Shown: positions 1 to 8,687, counted from the first letter of the stretch. The stretch is 64,000 bases of DNA from an uncultured Clostridia bacterium (GCA_946183365.1 CAMHAH010000015.1:1-64000); one strand, 5' to 3'. Notes: generated by a model from the sequence alone, not told the origin. Program-made: numbers and translations.

Positions 1-1093
1 CTACCAACTACTTCATTTTTGTCTAAATTCCATACGTATTCAGCCTCACTAATCCAATCCCCAATCATAAATCTTTCAGGATCATTTTTTGCCAAATACT
101 TTAACATCTTGACAATATTGGTTTTTCTTTTTTCTATTGCATTATTACTAAATAGCATTGGAAAAGAATAGCGTTTATTAATATCATAATAATATGCCGA
201 ATTCTCTATAAAACCTTTTGTTGACCATTTATATGCTTGTATGTACACATTATTATCATTTTTCCATTCGTAATAAACTACACCAATATCCGAATATATA
301 TCTCCGGATTGAGGTGCTGATTTTCCACATGCAATACTAGGCACCGATTTATTTGGAGTTGATATTTTTTGAATAGGATTGTTAGCGTACTTATGAATAT
401 CACCATGCATAAAAACGCTTATATCACGTCTATCTATGATTGTTTCAATCCTTTCACGATGGCTTTGATATAATGAGTCTATACCATGATGACCTATCAT
501 TATAGTTGGAAAATTAGGATTGATTTTACATTCTGTCAGTGCTTTTAAATCCAATATTTGGTCATGTTTTTCTCCATTACTTATAAGAGCAGTGTTAATT
601 GAAAGAACATTAATCATGTTATTCCAAACTATGCTATAAACTCCACTTGGATTTAGTGTTCTATCATCAAATACATTTGAACCATTATAAAACCTATGTA
701 TGAATTCGCCATATTCATAAAAACCTTTGTACAAATTGTCTTCACCTTTTATGTATTGATAATATGCGTTGTAATCTTTATTACAATTTATGCATATATC
801 AGAAATCGCTTTGTCTCTTCCAAGATATGAATTCACATCATGATTTCCTGGTACAATAAAAGTATTTTCCTTTTCAACACTAAAAGTATCGATTATAGAT
901 TCTAAAAACATCTCTGCTGAACTAAATTCTGTTTTGTATTTTAGATGCCGAAAGTCACCTGAAATAACAATAAATTCCGGTGATATTACTTTAGAAAGCT
1001 TCAAATAGTCTTCAAGAATTAATACTGTATCCGACTCTGAAAAAACATGTAAATCAGATATATGTAACCAAGAAGCAATAATACTTAAATCAT
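1..1093 (-). CDS. Calcineurin-like metallophosphoesterase (partial, C-terminus beyond window)
   Basis: An open frame of about 364 codons runs off the left edge. The start is the ATG at 1093 (MDDLSIIASWLHISDLHV). The binuclear metallophosphoesterase motifs appear in order: HISDLH near residue 12, a GD motif in VISGDF near 45, PGNHD near 85, IGHHGID, then FMHGDIHK further on. These supply the metal-binding Asp, Asn and His residues of the family, so phosphodiester or phosphomonoester hydrolysis is expected. The substrate (cyclic nucleotide, nucleic acid, protein) cannot be told. A minus-strand terminator at 1213-1254 separates it from the upstream coiled-coil membrane gene, so it probably has its own promoter. 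Codon use is AT-rich like the rest of the island. No signal peptide is seen. Confidence 0.8.
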
Positions 1094-1212
1094 CCATATT
1101 AATATAATCCTTTTAAAAGTATTCCTAAAACGCTTATAATCTATTTATATAAAAGTCAACAAAAAATTTGCTATTTCATAGAAGTATTTGAACTGTAAAA
1201 AAGGTTTTTCAC

Positions 1213-1254
1213 AAAAAGGAGCAATCAAAACTATTATATAGTTTTGACCACTCC
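1213..1254 (-). terminator. Rho-independent terminator after the coiled-coil membrane gene
   Basis: On the minus strand, GGAG/CTCC outer arms and a TCAAAACTA/TAGTTTTGA stem are followed by a run of five T. It lies just downstream of the stop codon at 1269. Confidence 0.7.
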
Positions 1255-1268
1255 CCCTATCCATTTAT

Positions 1269-3056
1269 TTATTCGGCATTGTATTCTTTAATTATACTGT
1301 AACGCTTGACTAATTCTTTAAAATAGTTATCTTTATCAGTGGTGCCCATCATCTTTAATGCAATAATATCCTCTTTCATAATTCGAATACAATCATCTAT
1401 TGATAAATCACAGATTTCTTCAATTGTATTATCGTTACAAAATTTATAATTGAGAACTATTGCTAAAGTTAATCCATTTACTGAATATTGAAGTTTTTGC
1501 CTGTGGTTTTCCGCTTTAGCAAAACTAGTAATAAAATAGAGTTGCTTTAAATACTCAACATTCTCATCTCCCAGTTCTCTCGAAATTACAAGAGATTGTT
1601 TAAAGGAATCAATACTCTTAAACATTGAGTCAACATTAAGTTGTTTATCTAAGTGCTTTTTCAAATATTGAATTAACGTATGATAAACACTTTGAAGCCT
1701 ATATGAACGCTCGTCATAATTCGCAATAGATTTAAAAGCCATACTATAATTATAGATTACTTTATTATAGTATTTCCCAATTGCTTTTTCATGTTTTTCC
1801 AATCTTTCATAAGCACATCCCAGGTTCCGATAATAAACCTCATGTCCTTCTTCGATATTTGTCCATTTAGCTGCACATGAACAATAATATACTCCTTTTT
1901 TCCCAATTTCTATAACTTCGTCAAGTAATAATTTGTCCCCTTGTTTATTTAATACTTTTCCAGATGTATCTGCAAGAAGTAAAAATCGGCTAAAAGAGTC
2001 ACCGATTGAATTAGCAAAATACATTGATATTTCTCTGTTGTCTTCTTCACCGTTATACTCGGGAGCATCTTTATTGGGTTCATATTTTGGAATGCACGCC
2101 TTAAATTCAGGTGCTAATTCTTTATACAATTCTGCAGCATTCATAAATGAATTATAATACTTTTGAGAATCAGCGGTAATGTATCCTAAATAATAATTAA
2201 ATTCAGCTTTTCTATATTTCAAATATAATAGAATTAATTCAGGAATTATTGTATTATCATTATTGATTATCTCATTAATTCTCTTGATCCCATTTTCTGC
2301 AATATTTTCTAATTCTTTATCTTTTAATTGATTGCTTGTATGTGTATTATAGATACGTACAAAGAGTTGCTCAATAATTATTAAATCAGGATAAAAAGTA
2401 TAATAACTGTTTTTTTCTTCTAAATCTTTAGATGAAAATTCATTATACATGAACAATGTTGCTCTGTCATTAATTGTTTTTATTAATTCGTTTTCGAACA
2501 TAAAGCTTAGTGACTTTTGAGATGTTCGAACGCTTTCAGTAAGAGGTTTGACTTCATTCGTAATACTCCTAAGTTTATTAGACGTCTCCTCTATTTTAGT
2601 TTCTTCTTCTTCTATTCTCTGTTCAGAATCTACTATTTTTCTTTCTGCCTCTTTAATTCTCTTATCTGTTTCAGATATGCTTAATTCTGCTTCACTTACT
2701 TTTTGATTGGTATCATCCAATTCTTTTCGCTCCACTGCATTAGCTATATTAAGACCTGCCCACACTGAAATAGCAATGGCAATAATAGCTAAACCATTGC
2801 TTAACAAGGTAGCAGAATAAGTTTCATCTGCAATTCGTACATTTGATGGCATATTAGTAAAAATAGAATAATCGACTACTGCCATCAGAGCAATACAAAT
2901 TAGACATAATATTCCAATTGTTATTAAAATAATATTTTTCTTTTTTGCAATCCTTTTGTTATTATAGGATTGCTTAAAATCATTTTGTATTTCTGATTTT
3001 ATTATTCTAACTGTCTCTTTCTGTTCATCTGATAAATTGGCAATTTTTTTTGACAT
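1269..3056 (-). CDS. Two-TM coiled-coil membrane protein with helical (TPR-like) C-terminus, unknown function
   Basis: The 595-residue product matches no family I recognise. Residues 1-42 are basic and probably cytoplasmic. Two hydrophobic segments follow at about 43-66 and 83-106. Residues about 110-185 form a charged heptad-rich coiled coil (repeated E/K/R with I/L). The rest (about 190-595) is helical, with a TPR-like stretch around YYRNLGCAYERLEKHEKAIG. The likely topology is an N-in hairpin with a long cytoplasmic sensor or scaffold domain. The ribosome binding site AAAGGGGG precedes the ATG well. It is followed by a terminator and then by the metallophosphoesterase, both on the minus strand. 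Its AT-rich composition and island location suggest horizontal acquisition; a defence or stress role is only a guess. Confidence 0.6.
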   Translation of the reverse strand: MSKKIANLSDEQKETVRIIKSEIQNDFKQSYNNKRIAKKKNIILITIGILCLICIALMAVVDYSIFTNMPSNVRIADETYSATLLSNGLAIIAIAISVWAGLNIANAVERKELDDTNQKVSEAELSISETDKRIKEAERKIVDSEQRIEEEETKIEETSNKLRSITNEVKPLTESVRTSQKSLSFMFENELIKTINDRATLFMYNEFSSKDLEEKNSYYTFYPDLIIIEQLFVRIYNTHTSNQLKDKELENIAENGIKRINEIINNDNTIIPELILLYLKYRKAEFNYYLGYITADSQKYYNSFMNAAELYKELAPEFKACIPKYEPNKDAPEYNGEEDNREISMYFANSIGDSFSRFLLLADTSGKVLNKQGDKLLLDEVIEIGKKGVYYCSCAAKWTNIEEGHEVYYRNLGCAYERLEKHEKAIGKYYNKVIYNYSMAFKSIANYDERSYRLQSVYHTLIQYLKKHLDKQLNVDSMFKSIDSFKQSLVISRELGDENVEYLKQLYFITSFAKAENHRQKLQYSVNGLTLAIVLNYKFCNDNTIEEICDLSIDDCIRIMKEDIIALKMMGTTDKDNYFKELVKRYSIIKEYNAE

Positions 3057-3499
3057 AGTTTTATCCCCCTTTAGTATATATTTTACAATTAATTCTGAAT
3101 TAATGCTATAATTATTTGTAAATTGTAATGGAGAAATAATAATACTGTTTTTGTGGAAAAAGCACGAATTTTCTTAAACTATTTTGTGAACATTTTCGTC
3201 AAAAACTAATAGTGTAACCAGCACAATATATAGCGTTTCTGTACATATGCTAAGAAAGTACATTACTCAAGAAAATGATCGGCAGAGATAAAAACTCACA
3301 AAGAGTATACTAAAGGTTTTTGAAATCTAAACCAGTAAAGTCAAGATAAATATCCTGAGAATTATTCATATTATTATGAGAAGTCTTCATATACAAAACT
3401 AGCTATATACTTAGTATTTTTTCATTTCAAATACAAATAAAGAAATGAATTATTATTCTCGTTATTTGTATTATCTTAGCCTACCCGTATCTCGCTTTA

Positions 3500-3615
3500 T
3501 TTCATTATTTTTTCATTGTTTTTTGAAAACTTGTGTGATTTGATGTTATGCCATGAAAGCAAGAATGGCTTAAAATCTGGCTTTCTGACACATCGTGAAA
3601 CACCAATGTTTTGCT
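3500..3615. repeat. Left copy of imperfect ~120 bp direct repeat
   Basis: This copy shares long identical blocks with 4548-4674, including TTTCATTATTTTTTCATTG, GAAAGCAAGAATGGCTTAAA and CGTGAAACACCAATGTTTTG, each in the same order. It lacks a short 9-11 base segment present in the right copy. The two copies bracket the Cys-rich gene. Confidence 0.75.
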
Positions 3616-3674
3616 CTTGTCTTCTCAACTCTGAAAACAACCATATGTATTTCTCCTCATAGATATTTGATAAT

Positions 3675-3713
3675 AAAAAAGAGCCGATCCTACAAAGCTA
3701 TAAAACCGACTCT
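3675..3713 (-). terminator. Rho-independent terminator of the Cys-rich gene
   Basis: On the minus strand, GAGTCGGT pairs with ATCGGCTC (two G-U pairs in RNA) and is followed by six T. It lies about 40 bases past the stop codon at 3750. Confidence 0.75.
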
Positions 3714-3749
3714 ATATATGATGATTATATAATTGTAATACCCTGACCC

Positions 3750-4442
3750 TCAACTCTTATCACAAACCCTACATTGAAGAAAGCTATATCCGTATCTTCT
3801 GATACCCATAGCGTTCAAAATAAGACGGAATCTGATCGGATCAATAACGATAGGATCAGCTAATTCCGCGATAGAAAAGTGCCGAGTGTTCAAATACAGG
3901 TCTTTTGCCACACATAAGAGAGTGTACGCCTCCGGCAAGATATCCTTCGGCTTGATTCTCGAAAAGGATATATCGTTACTGTTTACATACTTCCATACAC
4001 AATTCCAAAGATCTTTGTCTGCCGACAAAAGATAAACGGCAGCAATGAGCTTAGCATTTTCGTGATACAGTCGAGGATAGTGGCTGTAGAATATAGATTG
4101 GTGCTGATCATCGACAAACATCATCATATTCTTTTTCTTTGCCCTCCAGCCGGATATGTATAGATTAACCCTTTTTGTCAATCTGCTGTTATTGATCTCA
4201 ACAGCCATGAATCTTAACGCAAGTGCTAAGCTCGCACATCCGCAGCATACCTTATCAGGAGTAAACGGACATACCTGATATTTACACCCATTCTTACGAC
4301 TAAAATGGAGACAGTTATAGCAGTCAAAATCCTGATCTCGATAAAGCTGCCTCACCGCCGCTGTATTCATTTCTTTTTTGTGTTCTTCACACAGAGTAAT
4401 AAACTCGTAAAGCCCGTCGATCGTATTGCAGGCTTCAATCAT
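3750..4442 (-). CDS. Cysteine-rich hypothetical protein of the island
   Basis: The product has 230 residues when started at the ATG at 4442, which has AAAGGA eight bases upstream. A longer reading from 4487 would begin inside a hairpin (4468-4500) and lacks a ribosome binding site. Near the N-terminus is a cluster of eight cysteines (CYNC, then C..C within CKYQVCPF, then CCGC), plus a C-terminal CRVC pair, suggesting a metal site or a zinc-finger-like fold. The C-terminal half looks helical and may hold an HTH-like segment (FSIAELADPIVIDPIRFRLI). I do not recognise the family. It lies between two copies of a direct repeat and has its own terminator, so it may be cargo or a regulatory gene of a small integrative unit. 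Confidence 0.6.
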   Translation of the reverse strand: MIEACNTIDGLYEFITLCEEHKKEMNTAAVRQLYRDQDFDCYNCLHFSRKNGCKYQVCPFTPDKVCCGCASLALALRFMAVEINNSRLTKRVNLYISGWRAKKKNMMMFVDDQHQSIFYSHYPRLYHENAKLIAAVYLLSADKDLWNCVWKYVNSNDISFSRIKPKDILPEAYTLLCVAKDLYLNTRHFSIAELADPIVIDPIRFRLILNAMGIRRYGYSFLQCRVCDKS

Positions 4443-4467
4443 AATACCCATCCTTTCATATATATAA

Positions 4468-4500
4468 AACACCCACTTTACGACCAATAAAGCGGGTGTT
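4468..4500 (-). terminator. Strong hairpin with T tract in the leader of the Cys-rich gene
   Basis: On the minus strand, AACACCCGCTTTA pairs with TAAAGTGGGTGTT (one G-U pair) and is followed by TTTATATATATG. It may terminate read-through from the right or act as an attenuator. Its position makes the longer start codon at 4487 unlikely. Confidence 0.6.
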
Positions 4501-4547
4501 AATAATCAAAGTGTAATTCAATTTTTCTATCCTTGACTCTCTGTTTT

Positions 4548-4674
4548 TTTCATTATTTTTTCATTGTTTTAGTGAAATCTTATGCAATAAAGTGAAACGT
4601 CGTGAAAGCAAGAATGGCTTAAAACCTAACTTTCTGACACTTCGTGCAACGTCGTGAAACACCAATGTTTTGCT
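4548..4674. repeat. Right copy of imperfect direct repeat, abutting tRNA-like sequence
   Basis: This is the partner of 3500-3615. Here the repeat runs directly into a tRNA-3'-end-like sequence at 4674. A short related motif (TTCATTATT, three bases, TCATTGTTTT) also spans the stop codon of the integrase remnant near 4772, making a third partial copy. Confidence 0.75.
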
Positions 4675-4696
4675 TCGACTCCAGTCACTCGGACCA
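4674..4696 (+). other. tRNA 3'-end-like fragment, probable attachment-site scar (att)
   Basis: The 23 bases read as a T loop (TTCGACT), a T-stem 3' arm (CCAGT), a seven-base acceptor arm (CACTCGG), a discriminator A and CCA. The matching T-stem 5' arm is absent, so only the 3' part of a tRNA is present. Integrases that target tRNA genes leave exactly such a 3' fragment at the distal element end. A plus-strand terminator follows eight bases later, as after a real tRNA. The full-length tRNA would lie outside the window. Confidence 0.5.
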
Positions 4697-4704
4697 ACCT
4701 AAGG

Positions 4705-4751
4705 CTCTCAAAAGTGTAGGTTTTATCCCACTTTTGAGAGTTTTTCTTTTT
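4705..4751 (+). terminator. Rho-independent terminator after the tRNA-like fragment
   Basis: A perfect 12 bp stem CTCTCAAAAGTG/CACTTTTGAGAG with a 12-base loop is followed by TTTTTCTTTTT on the plus strand. No plus-strand gene precedes it, which fits a displaced tRNA terminator. Confidence 0.75.
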
Positions 4752-4771
4752 ACCGAACGGCCAACAGTTCA

Positions 4772-5359
4772 TTATTCGCTCATTGTTTTGAACTGTTTTT
4801 TCTGCTGATTCAGCAGATTACTCATGACATTACAGCCAAACGCAGTGGCCTCTTTAAACTCATGAGCATAAACCGATAAGGTTACATTTCCGTTAATGTG
4901 CCCGACGATGTTTGAGGTCGTCGTGACGTCAACGTTGCTATGAATCAAATTAGTCACTAAACTGTGACTGAAGCTGTGGAGCGCCTTGAATTCGATCTTC
5001 TCACGCTCACAGAAGCGTTTCAGATAGTTATACGGCTGATTCGGATGGATCGGCTTGCCAAAGTCGTTGCAGAACAGCCTGTCGCTGTTGATCCACAAGT
5101 CACCACACTTGGATCGATTATCCTCCTGTTGTGCTTTCAGTACCGGTAAAATATCCAGTATCTCCTGAGGCAATGTCAGACATCTGACGGAGCTTTTTGT
5201 TTTCGGAGTAGTGGTATAGATACCGGTGCTTTTGTTTTTATACTGCGAATTACGCTGAATAAAAACAGTACCTTTAGCAAAGTCGATATCCGACCATTCG
5301 ATTCCCAAACACTCGCCGATGCGCAAGCCCAACATGATTAAGAAGAGATAGCTTGATTT
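4772..5359 (-). pseudogene. Tyrosine recombinase/integrase remnant, 5'-truncated
   Basis: Only the catalytic half of a phage/ICE-type tyrosine integrase remains. The open frame begins after a TGA near 5360 and reads into YLFLIMLGLRIGE, the usual start of the catalytic domain with Arg I. The arm-binding and core-binding domains that should precede it are absent. The beta-hairpin Lys region (TKSSVR), the VGHINGN box and the Tyr nucleophile region (LSVYAHEF) are present. The HxxR box reads HSFS, so catalytic Arg II is Ser (AGT; a one-base change from CGT). Truncation plus this substitution argue that it is inactive. It lies at the junction between the island and the chromosome. Confidence 0.8.
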
Positions 5360-5498
5360 TCATAAATATCATTACCTTTCTGTTAAGATCAAACTATTAT
5401 AACACAATTTATCAAAGTGTAAATATCTTTTATTTCATATTATAACGTCGGATTTTTCGGTAAATAGCTGAGGTTATTTTGTATTCTTTGCGTTCAAG

Positions 5499-5539
5499 CA
5501 AAAAACAAACGCTCGCTTCATTTTCAAAAGCGAGCGTTT
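5499..5539 (-). terminator. Rho-independent terminator of the ABC exporter operon
   Basis: A 12 bp stem AAACGCTCGCTT/AAGCGAGCGTTT is followed on the minus strand by GTTTTTTG. It lies 36 bases after the permease stop codon. Confidence 0.8.
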
Positions 5540-5574
5540 CTGCTTATATTAAGTTCACTTGAATATCCATTCCG

Positions 5575-7296
5575 TCAAATAAGCTTGGCGAGGTTTTTTG
5601 CTCCTCTTTTTACGGAAAAACTGTTTACAGCGAAAGCGAGTATAACGGATATCAACATGACCGCTGTCACCGTGATGACGGATATCGTCGTCAGTATATC
5701 TGAAAATCCCGGGATGTCGGCGATCCTGTCGGGCGAAGAGAAGGCGAACGCGATCATAAAAGCGATAAACGCCGCCATTCCTATGATAATGGATACTACG
5801 TTTATCCAGCATAGCTTCCGGGATATCTCGGTCTCGCTGTCCCAGTTGAAATACGGCTTTTTTGAATTATGCACGAGCATCCAATTCACTAAGACTGTGT
5901 TGAGCAAAAAGCTGACAGCCGCCGAGCAGAGTATCACCCAGCTGCTCGCGACGGAAATAACGCCCGTTATCAAACAGACGATACCGATGATTATCACATA
6001 TCCCACACTGCCGAGAGAACAGATCAGCATTGCGAAATTCCGCTTGCTCTTGTAGTACTCTCTGAAATCGATAGGCAAAGCGCACAGAGCGCTGAAGGTC
6101 TTGCCCTCGCGAGAGAAGGCTGTTGCCGCCAGCAAATTGAAGCCGCAAGACATACAGGACGCAGTAACGCCCAAGAACACGGCGCAGACAGCCGCCATCC
6201 TCATATCAAGCGGAAAAACAACGGTCTCTAATATGGATTTTGAGCTGAAGAACATAGGCAGACCGATGATGAGCGGCCAGACAAAGGACATGGCGAAGCC
6301 GTAGATCAGATAAGAGGGGTTTCTCCTTGAGCTCTTTGATTCATATCCCGTAAGCGCTTTGAGCACGCTTGACTTCTTCTTTCCCTCAAGATCGCTCTTT
6401 GAGATCGCCTTGTTTGTCGAGCCCGTAGTCTGCATATCGAGCGCGGTAGAGAAGTAGAAGAGCTTTACCGCGAAGGCGGCGAGAGCCGCTGTTACCGCAA
6501 CGGCGCCGACGCTGACCAATAAGCCGAGGAAGCTCCCGTCAAGCATGAAATCGGCCATGAATGAGATATTCGGAAATCCCGCGGAGATCGAGGCGATAGT
6601 ATTGAATACCGTCAAAACAGCCTCGGATGAGTTCTCGGAGTTGAAGCGGTTGCTGATGAAGACATATGCGATAATGATCGCCAGAGTGAATATGCCGCTG
6701 AGCACCATCGTGATATCGCGGTTGCGGATAAAGCCGAACACCCTGAATACTATCACGACGATAAGCGTCGCGATCGCGATACCTGCGACGGGTATCAGAA
6801 CGCTCGACAGCAGGGCGCCGATGATATACGACGCGCCCGCCCCCGCGCGGATACCAAAACCGAGACAGATGGTATTTATCAGGAGCACGCTCAGCCCCAT
6901 CGTAAACCTTGAGGCTACCGCGAGCTTAGCGGCAACTATCTGACCTGCCGAGAGAGGCATTGGCAGCAGCACCGAGAGGTCGTCTGCCGTATACAATACG
7001 GTCACGATATTCTTGACCGAGAGTATGAAGCTCATCAAAAGCATTATCAGCATGATCGCCAAAGTGATAGATCTGAGCGGAATAAGAGGAGCGACCATCG
7101 GCTCGATCATATAGAACAAGGTAAACAGCACGCCCGCCAAAAGTACCAGACCGACCGTGATGAGCACCTTTATCGCTTTCCCGGAGATCAGGGCGTCCTT
7201 GCCGCCGATCTGAGCCTTGCCGTTGCATTTTTGCAGTACGGCGGTGAGTCTGCGGATCTTTGAAAAACCGCTCAATGTTTTTGTCTTATTCATCAT
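5575..7296 (-). CDS. ABC transporter permease (large multi-TM exporter type)
   Basis: The 573-residue product has about 12-14 hydrophobic segments and no large soluble domain, as in ABC-2-type export permeases that pair with a separate ATPase. The start overlaps the preceding 111-residue membrane-protein gene by 11 bases, and that gene overlaps the ATPase gene, so the three are one translationally coupled operon. The substrate cannot be inferred; related Clostridia operons are often annotated only as putative exporters of peptides, lipids or drugs. The operon ends at the terminator at 5499-5539. Confidence 0.75.
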   Translation of the reverse strand: MMNKTKTLSGFSKIRRLTAVLQKCNGKAQIGGKDALISGKAIKVLITVGLVLLAGVLFTLFYMIEPMVAPLIPLRSITLAIMLIMLLMSFILSVKNIVTVLYTADDLSVLLPMPLSAGQIVAAKLAVASRFTMGLSVLLINTICLGFGIRAGAGASYIIGALLSSVLIPVAGIAIATLIVVIVFRVFGFIRNRDITMVLSGIFTLAIIIAYVFISNRFNSENSSEAVLTVFNTIASISAGFPNISFMADFMLDGSFLGLLVSVGAVAVTAALAAFAVKLFYFSTALDMQTTGSTNKAISKSDLEGKKKSSVLKALTGYESKSSRRNPSYLIYGFAMSFVWPLIIGLPMFFSSKSILETVVFPLDMRMAAVCAVFLGVTASCMSCGFNLLAATAFSREGKTFSALCALPIDFREYYKSKRNFAMLICSLGSVGYVIIIGIVCLITGVISVASSWVILCSAAVSFLLNTVLVNWMLVHNSKKPYFNWDSETEISRKLCWINVVSIIIGMAAFIAFMIAFAFSSPDRIADIPGFSDILTTISVITVTAVMLISVILAFAVNSFSVKRGAKNLAKLI

Positions 7297-7621
7297 CGCT
7301 TATCTTCTTGCAATAACTCTTTGCGGCGATCAAAATGATCGCTAAAACAAGCACCACGCCCAGAATGACGAATTTGTATACAAGGTTTTCGGCTATGATC
7401 TTCTGCTCTTCGAGGATCTTCAAAACGCCGAATGCGATCACGCCCAAGCCGCCGATGATAGTGGTAGCGGCATAGATCTTCTTATAGGTCCTCGCGCCTT
7501 TATTCGATAAGCCCTCGAGCCTCTTCTCCTCGCTTGCGTTGAGTTTACCCGTAAGCAACGTTCTTATACCCATGAAAACACAATAAACGCCTATCAGACC
7601 CGAAAAAATAGAATAAATCAT
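7286..7621 (-). CDS. Small three-TM membrane protein of the ABC operon
   Basis: The 111-residue product begins MIYSIFSGLIGVY and has hydrophobic segments at about 1-20, 48-66 and 80-102, separated by a charged loop (residues 25-46). I do not recognise a named family. Its start overlaps the ATPase stop (ATGA) and its stop overlaps the permease start, so it is produced in step with both and may be an accessory subunit of the exporter. Confidence 0.65.
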   Translation of the reverse strand: MIYSIFSGLIGVYCVFMGIRTLLTGKLNASEEKRLEGLSNKGARTYKKIYAATTIIGGLGVIAFGVLKILEEQKIIAENLVYKFVILGVVLVLAIILIAAKSYCKKISDDE

Positions 7622-8388
7622 GATAATTCCTCCTGTTGTTCCTTTGTATCGGTCAATTCCAAGAATATATTTTCAAGCGACGCCTGAGACTTATGCGTAG
7701 CTTTCAGCTCGTCTAGAGTTCCGGTATAGAGCAGCTCGCCGGCTTTGATTATACAGATCTCGTCGCACAGCTTCTCGGCTACCTCAAGGACATGGGTCGA
7801 GAAGAACACAGAGTTGCCCTTTTCAACGTGCTCGCGCATCATCTGCTTGAGTTCAAACGCGCTCTGGGGGTCGAGACCCGTAAGAGGCTCGTCAAGTATC
7901 CATACCGAGGGATCGTGTATCAAGGCTCCCATTATCATGATCTTCTGGCGCATACCGTGAGAGTAAGACAGGATGGTATTGTTCAGCGAATCATAGATAC
8001 CGAAGCGCTTAGCGTATTTTTCGATGAAGTCGGCTCTGACCTCGGACGGAGTGTCGTAAATATCCGCCATGAAGTTGAGATACTCTAAGCCGCTGAGCCG
8101 CAGGAAGTGATCGGGAGAATCCGAAACACATCCAAACTGACGTTTAGCGTTCAAAGCGTCCTTAGCTATATCAATACTGTTGATAAGGATAGTGCCTTCG
8201 GTCGGCTTGATAACGCCGGTGATAGCCTTGATGGTAGTGGATTTTCCCGCGCCGTTATGACCGATAAAGCCCGTGATCGCGCCGTCCTTGGCGGTGAACG
8301 AGATATCTTTCACAACGACATTGTCGCCGTATGTTTTAGTGAAATTATGTACTTCGATCAGGTTGACCATCTCCTTTTCAGTCGGCAT
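7618..8388 (-). CDS. ABC transporter ATP-binding protein
   Basis: This is an ABC-2-type exporter ATPase of about 256 residues. Walker A (GHNGAGKST), the Q-loop region, the signature LSYSHGMRQK, Walker B (WILDEPLTGLD) and the H-loop (FSTHVLEVAEKLCD) are all present. The start is uncertain: a TTG at 8391, an ATG at 8388, or an ATG at 8370 that lies directly against AAAAGGAG; family alignment (LIEVHNFTKTYGD) would fit the shorter form. It is the first gene of the three-gene exporter operon and powers the permease at 5575-7296. Confidence 0.85.
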   Translation of the reverse strand: MPTEKEMVNLIEVHNFTKTYGDNVVVKDISFTAKDGAITGFIGHNGAGKSTTIKAITGVIKPTEGTILINSIDIAKDALNAKRQFGCVSDSPDHFLRLSGLEYLNFMADIYDTPSEVRADFIEKYAKRFGIYDSLNNTILSYSHGMRQKIMIMGALIHDPSVWILDEPLTGLDPQSAFELKQMMREHVEKGNSVFFSTHVLEVAEKLCDEICIIKAGELLYTGTLDELKATHKSQASLENIFLELTDTKEQQEELS

Positions 8389-8452
8389 CAATCATGCCGT
8401 TGATCGCTGTCCGTCTCAGCCTACCGGCAGATCTGAACAGGATCACATTTAT

Positions 8453-8480
8453 ATTATAATAAAGCGCTGAGCTCAGTCAA
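8453..8480 (-). promoter_or_regulatory. Sigma-A promoter of the ABC exporter operon
   Basis: On the minus strand TTGACT, a 16 bp spacer and TATAAT are seen, about 65 bases before the first gene. Confidence 0.65.
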
Positions 8481-8658
8481 GAGTATTCTTGAAAAATAGT
8501 TGTTTTTAGAAAGCGAGCTTTGCGCGCTTTTCGCATAGCCATCGCTCGTGCGCACGCAGTGTGCTGCTGAGCGGGGACTACATATTATTTAGATTTACCC
8601 CAAAATACGATTTGTAGCCGTAATGTATCTCTACGCTTCTTATCTGTCATTTAAACTC

Positions 8659-8687
8659 TTGAATTTTTCTTAATTACCTTCTATAAT
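8659..8687 (+). promoter_or_regulatory. Sigma-A promoter of the symporter gene
   Basis: TTGAAT, a 17 bp spacer and TATAAT lie 32 bases before the symporter ATG. Confidence 0.65.

Larger units (their letters stand above)
3057..3749. other. Gene-free AT-rich stretch between two island genes
   Basis: No convincing coding sequence is seen on either strand in these 690 bases. It holds the promoter region of the coiled-coil gene (next to 3056), the left copy of a ~120 bp direct repeat (3500-3615) and the terminator of the Cys-rich gene (3675-3713). Confidence 0.6.
1..5400. mobile_element. AT-rich accessory island with decayed integrative-element remnants
   Basis: This stretch is visibly richer in A and T than everything to its right. 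Its gene content is accessory: a phosphoesterase, an orphan coiled-coil membrane protein, a Cys-rich protein, direct repeats and a broken tyrosine integrase. The change to GC-richer chromosomal genes comes near 5400, just before the ABC-exporter operon. The left end lies outside the window. The existence of an island is seen in the sequence; its extent and number of component elements are inferred. Confidence 0.6.

Noticed and set aside
3319-3393. 26-codon minus-strand frame in the gene-free part of the island
   Set aside because: No convincing ribosome binding site and too short to support.
4674-4696. A complete tRNA gene at the tRNA-like sequence
   Set aside because: The acceptor 5' arm, D arm, anticodon arm and T-stem 5' arm are missing upstream, so it is a fragment only.
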